From positions 1 to 40,502 of the forward strand of contig CALZEQ010000029.1 of NCBI GenBank assembly GCA_945641355.1: DNA of 40,502 bases, in the 5' to 3' direction. This stretch comes from an uncultured Mediterranea sp. Lineage in GTDB: Bacteria; Bacteroidota; Bacteroidia; Bacteroidales; Bacteroidaceae. The translations under genes were made by a program, and so were the position numbers. The notes beneath the pieces were generated by a model, which was not told where the DNA came from, did not search any database, and saw only the letters and a program-made list of their open reading frames with translations. Position 1 is the stretch's first letter; each line of letters begins with the position of its first letter. Below are positions 33,593 through 40,385 of this stretch, one piece after another.

Positions 33593-35101
33593 TCAGGGAT
33601 TGGCTACCGGATGCAGCCCCATCTTTGCGGCCCGCTGCAGCATATAGTCGCGCGCGGCCTGATACTCGTTGGGTATCACCCCGTCCAGAATGGCATCCTT
33701 GATGGCACTCTTCAGGGCACCCACCTGCCGGCAGGGCGAGAGGCCGAAGGTCTGCATAATCTCCTCGCCGCTGACGGGAGGCTGGAAGTTGCGGATGCGG
33801 TCACGCTCCTCCAGATCCTTCAGTTTCTGGCGCACCAGCTGGAAGTTGTCCAGGAAGCGTTGCTTGCGGACGGAGTTCTTGGAGGTGATGTCGGCTTCGC
33901 AGAGGGTCATCAGGTCGTCAATGTCGTCGCCCGCCTCGAAGAGCAGCCGCCGCACGGCCGAGTCGGTCACCTCTTCGTCGGCTATCACGATGGGGCGCAT
34001 GTGCAGCCCCACCAGCTTCTGCACGTATTTCATCTTCTCGTTCATGGGCAGCTTCATCTTGCGGAAGATGCCGGGTATCATCTTCTCGCCGATAAAGTTG
34101 TGGTTGTGGAAGGTCCATCCTATCTTCGGTTCCCACCGCTTGGTGGTCGGTTTGCCGATATCGTGCAGCAGCGCGGCCCAGCGGAGCCACAGCCGCCGTT
34201 CCGTCACGTCCAGCATGGGGACAGGCTGTGCGTCCTCCTCTCCCTTCGGAGCGTCTTTCCACTCCTGGGTGGCACGCGCCACATTGTCCAGCACCTCCAG
34301 CGTATGGTAGAAGTTGTCCTTGTGGGCCCGTCCGTTGCGGGTCTCTACGCCCTGCAGGGCTGTCAGTTCGGGGAATATCAGCTCCAGCAGTCCGCAGCGG
34401 TCCAGATCTATCAGTCCCCTGGAGGGGACGGGCGAGAGCAGAATTTTGTTCAGCTCGTCGGCAATGCGCTCGCGGCTGATGATGCCGATACGCTCGCGGT
34501 TGCGCTCCAGTGCCTCGAAGGTCTCGTCCTCGATGTAGAAGCCCAGTTGGGTGGCAAAGCGCACACAGCGCATCATGCGCAGCGGGTCGTCGCTGAAGGT
34601 GATGTCCGGGTCGAGCGGTGTCCGTACGGTACGTTCGCGCAGATCGTCCATGCCGTTGAAGGGGTCCACCAGTTCGCCGTAGCGTGCCGCGTTCAGGCAG
34701 ACGGCCATGGCATTGATGGTAAAGTCGCGTCGGTTCTGGTCGTCCTCCAGCGTTCCGTCCTCCACCACCGGCTTCCGGCTGTCATGGCTGTACGACTCCC
34801 TGCGTGCTCCTACAAACTCCACTTCCGTGCCCCGGTACTTCAACTGTGCCGTACCGAAGTTCTTGAAGACGGCGAGGTGGGCACCCCGTCCCAGCCGTTT
34901 GGCCAGTGCCTCGGCCACTCCGATGCCGCTTCCTACCACCACCACATCTATATCTTTGGAGGGACGTTGCAGAAAGATGTCGCGCACGTACCCGCCTACC
35001 ACATAGCACTCCACTCCCAGTTGGTCGGCCGTTTCGGAGATACGTTTGAATATCGAGTCTTCAAAATGTTGTTTCAGTTCTTCGGTTGTCAGTTCTATCA
35101 T
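33593..35101 (-). CDS. CCA tRNA nucleotidyltransferase / polynucleotide adenylyltransferase with HD domain
   Basis: 502 residues. The class II nucleotidyltransferase head is clear: VVGGYVRDIFL, KDIDVVVVG (metal-binding Asp-x-Asp) and RRDFTINAMAVCL. An RNA-binding region follows, then an HD phosphohydrolase domain with HTLEVLDNVA, LLHDIGKPTT and TFHNHNFIGEKM. It would add or repair the 3' CCA of tRNAs; the HD domain may provide 2',3'-cyclic phosphodiesterase activity. It is a single gene behind its own TAnnTTTG box. Whether it adds CCA or only poly(A) cannot be separated by motif reading. Confidence 0.93.
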   Translation of the reverse strand: MIELTTEELKQHFEDSIFKRISETADQLGVECYVVGGYVRDIFLQRPSKDIDVVVVGSGIGVAEALAKRLGRGAHLAVFKNFGTAQLKYRGTEVEFVGARRESYSHDSRKPVVEDGTLEDDQNRRDFTINAMAVCLNAARYGELVDPFNGMDDLRERTVRTPLDPDITFSDDPLRMMRCVRFATQLGFYIEDETFEALERNRERIGIISRERIADELNKILLSPVPSRGLIDLDRCGLLELIFPELTALQGVETRNGRAHKDNFYHTLEVLDNVARATQEWKDAPKGEEDAQPVPMLDVTERRLWLRWAALLHDIGKPTTKRWEPKIGWTFHNHNFIGEKMIPGIFRKMKLPMNEKMKYVQKLVGLHMRPIVIADEEVTDSAVRRLLFEAGDDIDDLMTLCEADITSKNSVRKQRFLDNFQLVRQKLKDLEERDRIRNFQPPVSGEEIMQTFGLSPCRQVGALKSAIKDAILDGVIPNEYQAARDYMLQRAAKMGLHPVANP

Positions 35102-35159
35102 ATCAGTTCATAAACTAATGGAATCATGCGATTTCACACATTTTCCCGATTTGCGCGTG

Positions 35160-35167
35160 CAAAGATA
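35160..35167 (-). promoter_or_regulatory. -7 box for CCA-adding enzyme gene
   Basis: TATCTTTG on the minus strand is a full TAnnTTTG match, 58 bp before the start codon. Confidence 0.6.
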
Positions 35168-35244
35168 GTGCAAAATACCGAGTATGCGAGAGGAGAGAAA
35201 ATTTATTTGCTCTCCCGAGCGTGAGGTTTTTATCTAAATCGAGA

Positions 35245-35278
35245 GCATAACTTTCATGCCCGCATGAAAAAGTTATGC
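35245..35278. repeat. Long imperfect palindrome in divergent intergenic region
   Basis: GCATAACTT (35245-35253) pairs with AAGTTATGC (35270-35278). TCATG (35254-35258) pairs with CATGA (35263-35267), leaving a 2-nt bulge and loop CCCG. The 14-bp stem has no U tract. It could be an operator or an attenuator-like leader. Confidence 0.45.
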
Positions 35279-35320
35279 CAAGATGTAGCCTATTTTATTT
35301 AAAGATACAGATATTATTCT

Positions 35321-35328
35321 TATTTTTG
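35321..35328 (+). promoter_or_regulatory. -7 box for lipoprotein gene
   Basis: TATTTTTG is a full TAnnTTTG match, 58 bp before the ATG at 35387. Confidence 0.6.
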
Positions 35329-35386
35329 CTGCCCGAAACAATTATTCAGGTTCCGGCACCGTCCGAAACCCACAAAACAAGAACCC

Positions 35387-36214
35387 ATGAAGAGAATCAT
35401 CCTTCTGACCTGCCTGTGCGGTGCATTGATGGCCTGCGGGGAGGTTGAAAAGAAAGCGGAGGCGAAGCTGCAGGCCGCCCGCGAAGCCTTTGAACGAGGC
35501 GACTATAACGAAGCAAAGAGGCAGATAGACAGCATCAAGGTGCTCTATCCCAAAGCGTTTGATACCCGCCGTGCCGGCATTGCCCTGATGCAGGACGTCG
35601 AACTGGCCGAACAGGAGAAGACACTCACCTATCTAGACAGCCTGATGCAGCAGAAGGAACAGGAGCTGGACCAGCTGCGCCCCCGCTACACCTTCGAGAA
35701 GGACGAGGAGTATCAGCAGATAGGCAACTACCTGCACCCGTCGCAGGTCATCGAGAAGAACCTGCACCGCTCCTTCCTGCGGTTCATGGTCAACGAACAG
35801 GGCGTCATGAACATGACCTCCATCTACTGCGGACCGCGCAACATCCACCACACCGCCGTCAAGGTGACGGCCCCCGACGGCAGCTTTGCCGAGACACCTA
35901 CCGCCAAGGATTGCTACGAGACCAGCGACCTGGGCGAACAGATTGAGAAGGCCGACTTCAAGATGGGCAACGACGGCAACGTGATGGGGTTCCTCTACCT
36001 GAACCGGGACAAGGAAATCCGGGTAGACTACCTGGGCGAACGCCCCTACTCCTTCCGGATGAGTGCTGCCGACCGTCAGGCCGTGGCAGCGGTCTACGAA
36101 TTGTCGCAGCTGCTCTCCTCCATGAGCCAGATTCGGAAGGAGCAGGAGGAAGCCCGGCTGAAGAAGGAGTTCGTCACCCGCAAGAAGGCCGAATGGGAAG
36201 CGAAGAATCAATAG
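35387..36214 (+). CDS. Putative lipoprotein with coiled-coil ends
   Basis: 275 residues, function unknown. A lipoprotein signal with lipobox Leu14-Met15-Ala16-Cys17 is followed by a Lys/Glu/Ala-rich helical region (about 20-110) that resembles a tetratricopeptide-like start (AAREAFERGDYNEAKRQID). A central soluble domain (about 110-230) includes TSIYCGPRNIHH and the hydrophilic KADFKMGNDGN segment. The C-terminal ~40 residues form a highly charged helix. It would be attached to a membrane facing the periplasm. It stands behind its own promoter, and a REP-like pair separates it from the next gene, so it is probably monocistronic. Confidence 0.75.
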   Translation: MKRIILLTCLCGALMACGEVEKKAEAKLQAAREAFERGDYNEAKRQIDSIKVLYPKAFDTRRAGIALMQDVELAEQEKTLTYLDSLMQQKEQELDQLRPRYTFEKDEEYQQIGNYLHPSQVIEKNLHRSFLRFMVNEQGVMNMTSIYCGPRNIHHTAVKVTAPDGSFAETPTAKDCYETSDLGEQIEKADFKMGNDGNVMGFLYLNRDKEIRVDYLGERPYSFRMSAADRQAVAAVYELSQLLSSMSQIRKEQEEARLKKEFVTRKKAEWEAKNQ

Positions 36215-36219
36215 ATTGT

Positions 36220-36292
36220 GTAGGGGCGGACCTATGTGTCCGCCCAAAGCCACACGACAGCGGATTCAGGGCGCAAAATATTGCGCCCCTAC
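36220..36292. repeat. REP-like palindrome pair, head-to-head (REPIN-like)
   Basis: A 73-bp element bounded by 9-bp inverted ends, GTAGGGGCG and CGCCCCTAC. Inside are two hairpins: GGGCGGAC (36224-36231) with GTCCGCCC (36238-36245), and GGGCGCAA (36269-36276) with TTGCGCCC (36281-36288). Single and paired copies of the same unit recur at 37575 and 39434. It may also act as a transcription barrier after the lipoprotein gene. Confidence 0.75.
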
Positions 36293-36354
36293 AGGTATAC
36301 ACCATCAATCTGTTGATGTAAAACCGAAAAACTTGAATAAACAAGAAGAGTGAT

Positions 36355-36903
36355 ATGAAAAAAGAAGAAAGCCAAGTGATTTTCGACCGCAACGTCGTTG
36401 AGTTCGTCACCGTAGCCGCCGAGTTCTGCCGCTTGCTGGAACAGGCCGAAGGGATGAAGCGGACCGACTTTGTCGACACCATCCTGAAGATGCTGCCCCT
36501 GCTCTACCTGAAAGCCATCCTGCTGCCGCCCTGCGAAACCATGGGCGAGGAGGAGCCGGAGAACTACGTCACCGAGGAGACGTACGAAGTGCTGCGGATG
36601 AACCTGGCCGCCATCCTGGCCGACCGCGACGACTACCTGGATGTCTTTGTCAGCGACATGAAGTACAGCGACCAACCCATCACCCGATACATCTCCGAGG
36701 AGCTGGCAGACATCTATCAGGACGTACGCGACTTCATCTTCGTCTTCCAGCTGGGACTGAACGAAACCATGCACGATGCACTGGCCATCTGTCAGGAGAA
36801 CTTCCGCCTCTACTGGGGGCAGAAGTTAGTGAACACCCTGCGTGCCCTGCACGAAGTGAGATATGCTTCCGGCGACAACGACGAGCCGGAAGAGGAGGAA
36901 TAA
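36355..36903 (+). CDS. DUF5063 domain-containing protein
   Basis: 182 residues, acidic, with no signal peptide or membrane segment. Recognised as DUF5063 from its N-terminal pattern (VVEFVTVAAEFCRLLE, then LLPLLYLKAILLP-like spacing) and its Asp/Glu-rich C terminus. The family is common in Bacteroidetes and has no assigned function. The next gene, a DEDDy exonuclease, starts 17 bp after the stop, so the two are likely co-transcribed and may act together in nucleic-acid processing. That link rests on gene order only. Confidence 0.8.
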   Translation: MKKEESQVIFDRNVVEFVTVAAEFCRLLEQAEGMKRTDFVDTILKMLPLLYLKAILLPPCETMGEEEPENYVTEETYEVLRMNLAAILADRDDYLDVFVSDMKYSDQPITRYISEELADIYQDVRDFIFVFQLGLNETMHDALAICQENFRLYWGQKLVNTLRALHEVRYASGDNDEPEEEE

Positions 36904-36920
36904 ACAACCGCCCATAGAAC

Positions 36921-37526
36921 ATGCTGATCAAACGAACCATTAATAAAGAAGTAGTGAATGCCATGCCCAAGGCAGCCTTCACGGGCGAAATACACGTAGT
37001 GAATACTCCGTGGGAGGCAGAGCGGGCCGTGGCCTACCTGAGAGGATGCCCTCTGCTGGGCATTGACAGCGAAACCCGTCCCTCCTTCGCCAAGGGACAT
37101 ACGCACAAAGTAGCCCTGCTGCAGGTGGCCTCAGAGGAGCATTGCTTCCTGTTCCGCCTGAATGTGATGGGACTGACGCTTCCCCTCATCACCTTGCTGG
37201 AGATGCCACACATCACCAAGGTGGGCCTGTCGCTGAAGGACGACTTCATGATGCTGCACAAGCGGGCTCCCTTTGAACCGCGCGGCATCATCGAGCTACA
37301 GGAGTTTGTCCGCCCCTTCGGCATCGAAGAGCAGAGCCTGCAGAAGATTTACGCCATCCTCTTTGGCGAGAAGATATCCAAGACGCAACGCCTCTCCAAC
37401 TGGGAGGCCGACGTCCTGACACAACCGCAGCAGCTCTATGCCGCCACCGATGCCTGGGCCTGCCTCAACATCTACCGGAAGCTGCAGCAACTGAAGGAAA
37501 GCGGCAACTACGAAATGGAAAGCTGA
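36921..37526 (+). CDS. 3'-5' exonuclease, DEDDy type (RNase D-like)
   Basis: 201 residues, a single exonuclease domain without the HRDC domains of RNase D. Exo I is GIDSETRPSF (Asp and Glu metal ligands), Exo II is in the KVGLSLKDDFMML segment, and Exo III is YAATDAWACLNIY with the tyrosine of the DEDDy class. It would trim RNA or DNA 3' ends. Small proteins of this kind are widespread in Bacteroidetes and their substrates are mostly unknown. The gene lies 17 bp after the DUF5063 gene and 108 bp before rlmI; repeats in that second gap suggest a separate transcript for rlmI. Confidence 0.9.
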   Translation: MLIKRTINKEVVNAMPKAAFTGEIHVVNTPWEAERAVAYLRGCPLLGIDSETRPSFAKGHTHKVALLQVASEEHCFLFRLNVMGLTLPLITLLEMPHITKVGLSLKDDFMMLHKRAPFEPRGIIELQEFVRPFGIEEQSLQKIYAILFGEKISKTQRLSNWEADVLTQPQQLYAATDAWACLNIYRKLQQLKESGNYEMES

Positions 37527-37574
37527 ATTAATTTAAAATTAAAAATTTAAAATGAGAGGTGAGCGAACAGCCAC

Positions 37575-37598
37575 GGGCGGAAGATATTCCGCCCCTAC
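37575..37598. repeat. Single REP-like hairpin
   Basis: GGGCGGAA (37575-37582) pairs with TTCCGCCC (37587-37594) around GATA and is followed by CTAC. This is the same unit as at 36220-36292 and 39434-39515, here as a single copy. Confidence 0.7.
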
Positions 37599-37626
37599 TT
37601 GTAGCTCGTAGCTTGTAACTTGTAAC
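37599..37626 (+). repeat. Four tandem 7-bp repeats before rlmI
   Basis: TTGTAGC, TCGTAGC, TTGTAAC, TTGTAAC: four consecutive heptamers ending 8 bp before the rlmI ATG. They begin directly after the REP-like hairpin and lie in the expected 5' leader. Confidence 0.7.
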
Positions 37627-37634
37627 TAAAAAAT

Positions 37635-38816
37635 ATGAACTGTGTACAACTCAAATCAGGCAAAGAGGAATCGTTGAAGCGGTTCCACCCATGGGTCTTC
37701 TCGGGAGCCATTGCCCGCATCAACGGCAATCCGGAAGAGGGCGAAGTCGTGGAAATCTATACATCCCAACGTGAATTCATTGCCAAAGGCCATTGGCAGA
37801 TAGGCAGCATCGCCGTGCGCGTACTGACGTTCCGGCAGGACGAAGCGATTGATGCCGACTTCTGGAGACGGAGGCTGCAGACCGCCTACGACATGCGCCG
37901 GAGCATCGGCATCTGCCAGCGACCGGACAACAACACCTACCGCCTGGTACACGGCGAGGGCGACAACCTGCCCGGCCTGGTCATCGACATCTACGGACGT
38001 ACGGCCGTGATGCAGGCCCACTCGGCCGGTATGCACCTGGTACGCATGACCATTGCCGAAGCACTGCTGGAGGTGATGGGCCACTGCATCGACAACATCT
38101 ACTACAAGTCAGAGACCACCCTGCCCTTCAAAGCCGACCTCTATCCGGAGAACGGATTCCTGAAGGGGGGCAGCACGGACAACGTGGCTCTGGAATATGG
38201 CCTGAAGTTCCACATCGACTGGCTGAAGGGACAGAAGACCGGCTTCTTTGTAGACCAACGCGAAAACCGCTCGCTGCTGGAACGCTATGCCGCCGGCCGC
38301 TCGGTACTAAACATGTTTTGCTACACAGGCGGATTCTCGGTCTATGCCATGCGCGGCGGTGCCACCCTGGTACACTCGGTGGACAGCTCGGCCAAAGCCA
38401 TCGAGCTGACCAACCAGAACGTCCGCCTCAACTTTGCCGACGATACCCGCCATGCCGCCTACGCCGAAGATGCCTTCAAGTACCTGGACCGCATGGGCGA
38501 CCAGTACGACCTCATCATCCTGGACCCTCCCGCCTTTGCCAAGCACCGCGACGCCCTGCGCAATGCCCTACAAGGCTATCGCAAGCTCAACGTCAAGGCA
38601 TTCGAGAAAATCAAACCCGGAGGTATCTTGTTCACCTTCTCCTGCTCGCAGGCAGTCAGCAAGGAGAACTTCCGCACGGCCGTCTTCACGGCAGCCGCCA
38701 TGTCGGGCCGCAGCGTGCGCATCCTGCACCAGCTCACCCAGCCGGCCGACCACCCGGTCAGCATCTACCATCCCGAGGGCGAATACCTGAAGGGACTGGT
38801 ACTCTACGTCGAGTAA
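37635..38816 (+). CDS. rlmI: 23S rRNA (cytosine(1962)-C(5))-methyltransferase RlmI-type
   Basis: 393 residues. An N-terminal PUA-like RNA-binding domain (about 1-75, with RFHPWVFSGAI) is followed by a linker domain and a class I SAM methyltransferase fold: motif I VLNMFCYTGGFSVYAM (about 222-237) and motif IV LILDPPAFAKH, then FTFSCSQAVS with the catalytic-type cysteine of m5C enzymes. It would methylate C1962 of 23S rRNA. It is a single gene behind tandem heptamer repeats, with a probable terminator at 38869-38915. Confidence 0.93.
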   Translation: MNCVQLKSGKEESLKRFHPWVFSGAIARINGNPEEGEVVEIYTSQREFIAKGHWQIGSIAVRVLTFRQDEAIDADFWRRRLQTAYDMRRSIGICQRPDNNTYRLVHGEGDNLPGLVIDIYGRTAVMQAHSAGMHLVRMTIAEALLEVMGHCIDNIYYKSETTLPFKADLYPENGFLKGGSTDNVALEYGLKFHIDWLKGQKTGFFVDQRENRSLLERYAAGRSVLNMFCYTGGFSVYAMRGGATLVHSVDSSAKAIELTNQNVRLNFADDTRHAAYAEDAFKYLDRMGDQYDLIILDPPAFAKHRDALRNALQGYRKLNVKAFEKIKPGGILFTFSCSQAVSKENFRTAVFTAAAMSGRSVRILHQLTQPADHPVSIYHPEGEYLKGLVLYVE

Positions 38817-38868
38817 AGCCACACGACGGTGGCTCCCGGATGAATGGACAGGCGGCTAAAACCGCATA

Positions 38869-38915
38869 GCTGACGGTGCAATTTTGTAAACCATTATTAC
38901 TGTCGGCTTTTTTTT
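38869..38915 (+). terminator. Probable terminator downstream of rlmI
   Basis: GCTGACGGT (38869-38877) pairs with ACTGTCGGC (38899-38907) with two G-U pairs around a 21-nt loop, followed by eight T (38908-38915). It lies 52 bp past the rlmI stop. Confidence 0.6.
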
Positions 38916-38978
38916 CAGCAGCACGTCAAAATGAGATTTTGTAAAACACTGTATATATCAATACGTTAAGAAAGCCAA

Positions 38979-39021
38979 CATTCAGTCGTATCATGAATGC
39001 CATTCAGAATACGACTGAGTG
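38979..39021. repeat. 13-bp inverted repeat with 17-nt spacer
   Basis: CATTCAGTCGTAT (38979-38991) and ATACGACTGAGTG (39009-39021) pair over all 13 positions if one G-U is allowed. No U tract follows closely. Possible RNA hairpin, operator, or terminal repeats of a decayed element. Confidence 0.6.
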
Positions 39022-39289
39022 TAGCACCCTCTACGACGCTATTTTTTCGCCCTCTATTTGTCCGGATATTTCAAAATTCACAAACCTACACAAGCATCAC
39101 ACACCATCTATCCATCGGCAGTACCATTCCGCCAAAGGAGAGGGACAACTGAGCAGTCCTTCGTTCTGCTGGAGATTGAGGAGCGAGAAGCGGATGCGGT
39201 GGCGTGGGTGGAACTTCTCGTTATAGACCGAAAGGATTCTTGAAGATGAAGAATAATTCTTCGCTGTATTTCCATATCATTACACTATT

Positions 39290-39330
39290 AAGTGCAGATT
39301 TGTGTAGCAAATACACATTTTTCCGCACTT
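39290..39330 (-). other. Nested hairpin at the start of a possible minus-strand transcript
   Basis: The outer stem AAGTGC (39290-39295)/GCACTT (39325-39330) encloses the inner stem TGTGTA (39301-39306)/TACACA (39312-39317) with loop GCAAA. It sits just downstream, in minus-strand sense, of a full -7 box. Confidence 0.45.
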
Positions 39331-39337
39331 ATTTGTG

Positions 39338-39345
39338 CAAAGATA
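39338..39345 (-). promoter_or_regulatory. Orphan -7 box pointing into the gene-poor region
   Basis: TATCTTTG on the minus strand, a full TAnnTTTG match. TTTG at 39369-39372 (minus) lies 23 bp upstream. No intact minus-strand protein gene follows within 350 bp. Confidence 0.4.
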
Positions 39346-39433
39346 GATATTTTCTGTATTTACCACAACAAAACAACGTCCTTATTTTTATCCGTTTCAA
39401 AACCGCTCGCATTCTATTTGCGAACGGTGTTCA

Positions 39434-39515
39434 GGGCAAACACACAGGTCTGCCCCTACAGGTGTCGCTAAAGTTTCGGGGTTGCTTACATGTAGGGGCG
39501 CAACATTTTGCGCCC
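39434..39515. repeat. REP-like palindrome pair, tail-to-tail
   Basis: GGGCAAAC (39434-39441) with GTCTGCCC (39448-39455, one mismatch) is followed by CTAC. Then comes GTAG at 39492 and GGGCGCAA (39496-39503) with TTGCGCCC (39508-39515). These are the units of 36220-36292 in the opposite arrangement. Confidence 0.65.
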
Positions 39516-39564
39516 AAGCCGCACGCATTGCATTCAATCTCCCTGTTTCGCTGAATCTGAGAGG

Positions 39565-40032
39565 ATGAGCCATAATTATGGCAATCCTCAAGGTACCACG
39601 GGCATATTGGACAACGGAACAGCTTACGTAGGTGGTATTGTGGGCTACGCAACCGATGATACAACCATTGATGCCTGCTGGAGTTTTTATACACTTTCTA
39701 TGGTAGGCGGTGTAGACATACGCGCAAAAGAATACGTCATAGAGGGAGATGGAGGTACCTTCTACAACGGAGGTATCGTAGGCGGACTGGCAGGAAATGC
39801 GACATTGACACACAGTTTCTGGAACAGCCAATACGAAGAGAGTATCGTAGGCAATGCAACGAATGAAGAATCGATTACCGAATGTGCGCAGTTTGATTAC
39901 TTTGATGGTCAGAGAGTACCAGACAAAGACGTTGTAGCTATACTGAATGGATACATCACAGATACCGAGTATCAGTTTACTCCAGATACAAACTATTACC
40001 TTATAAAGGTAACAACAGAGTCTGGTGAATAA
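39565..40032 (+). pseudogene. Remnant of a GLUG-motif surface protein
   Basis: 156 codons from an internal ATG to a stop. They contain two GLUG-like repeats (VGGIVGYATDDTTIDACWS and GGIVGGLAGNATLTHSFWN), each with a G-G-I-V-G start and an aromatic W-S/N end, and a short C-terminal tail. GLUG repeats are found in large secreted or surface proteins, where they form beta-helical arrays. No signal peptide or N-terminal domain precedes the repeats, and a REP-like element ends about 50 bp upstream. This therefore looks like the 3' end of a larger gene that lost its front part. Composition is less GC-rich than the core genes to the left. It might instead be a silent cassette of a recombining surface-protein locus. 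Confidence 0.6.
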
Positions 40033-40096
40033 AGGCACACTACCGTGACTTAAAACCTCATCGAACGCGGTAGTTATTATTAATTGGTTACATCAA

Positions 40097-40140
40097 GAAG
40101 GAGATGGACGCTACAACAGCCGTTCGCCTCCTTCCTTTTT
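40097..40140 (+). terminator. Possible terminator after GLUG remnant
   Basis: GAAGGAG (40097-40103) pairs with CTCCTTC (40128-40134) around a 24-nt loop, then C and five T to 40140. Confidence 0.45.
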
Positions 40141-40280
40141 CTGCGAATGACCGCTCACGCTCCATGCTGTTTCGCCCCAACTTCTCTTAAAAACAGGTAG
40201 TTTGCAACCTGCAATCCGTGGCTAAAAGAGCGCTAATCTTTAAATAGAGTTAAATACAAAAAGAAAATCGGCGAATTATT

Positions 40281-40294
40281 ATGTTGTATAACAT
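40281..40294. promoter_or_regulatory. Small palindrome upstream of the 40303 promoter box
   Basis: ATGTT-GTAT-AACAT, 5-bp arms, directly before the -7 box and covering the -33 to -15 area. It could be an operator. Confidence 0.3.
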
Positions 40295-40302
40295 AAAACC
40301 CA

Positions 40303-40310
40303 TACCTTTG
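40303..40310 (+). promoter_or_regulatory. -7 box for the short terminated RNA
   Basis: TACCTTTG is a full TAnnTTTG match. Transcription would begin at about 40316-40318. Confidence 0.6.
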
Positions 40311-40316
40311 CACTGT

Positions 40317-40385
40317 GTTTTTCATGGTATTAGATTTAAGGTTAATAAAGATTGGGTGTCTGGGATAGATACCCTTCTTTTTTTA
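40317..40385 (+). ncRNA. Short terminated RNA or 5' leader (Bacteroides intergenic type)
   Basis: Starting about 7 nt after the -7 box, a ~50-nt AT-rich segment (with TTAGATTTAAGGTTAATAAA at 40330-40349) leads to a strong hairpin at 40354-40374 and a T-rich tail. The whole transcript would be about 65-70 nt. I recall near-identical promoter, leader and terminator arrangements repeated in Bacteroides genomes, but I cannot name an Rfam family with confidence. It may be a small RNA or an attenuated leader of a gene beyond the right edge. No start codon with a meaningful frame was found within it. Confidence 0.5.
40354..40383 (+). terminator. Intrinsic terminator or attenuator hairpin
   Basis: GGGTGTCT (40354-40361) pairs with AGATACCC (40367-40374), 8 bp with one G-U pair and a 5-nt loop, followed by a T-rich run from 40375. 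Confidence 0.75.

Larger units (their letters stand above)
35102..35386. other. Divergent control region between CCA-adding enzyme and lipoprotein genes
   Basis: 285 bp with no gene. It contains a minus-strand -7 box (35160-35167), a plus-strand -7 box (35321-35328) and, between them, a long palindrome (35245-35278). A shorter GGAGAG/CTCTCC inverted repeat lies just before the palindrome. Confidence 0.5.
38916..39433. other. Gene-poor AT-rich region with palindromes
   Basis: No convincing protein gene on either strand. Short open frames here have biased, unlikely compositions. It contains a 13-bp inverted repeat (38979-39021), a nested hairpin (39290-39330) and a minus-strand promoter-like box (39338-39345). 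It may be degenerate accessory DNA or encode a minus-strand RNA. Confidence 0.5.
40033..40300. other. Intergenic region after the GLUG remnant
   Basis: No gene seen. A probable terminator occupies 40097-40140. The remainder is AT-rich and leads into the promoter at 40303. Confidence 0.4.

Noticed and set aside
33551..35113. 520-codon frame opposite the CCA-adding enzyme
   Set aside because: The minus-strand protein has clear nucleotidyltransferase and HD motifs. The plus-strand frame is a His/Gln/Val-rich shadow with no recognisable domain.
39109..39274. Short minus-strand frame (about 55 codons) after the nested hairpin
   Set aside because: Ser/Thr/Arg-biased composition and no recognisable motif; not supported as a gene.
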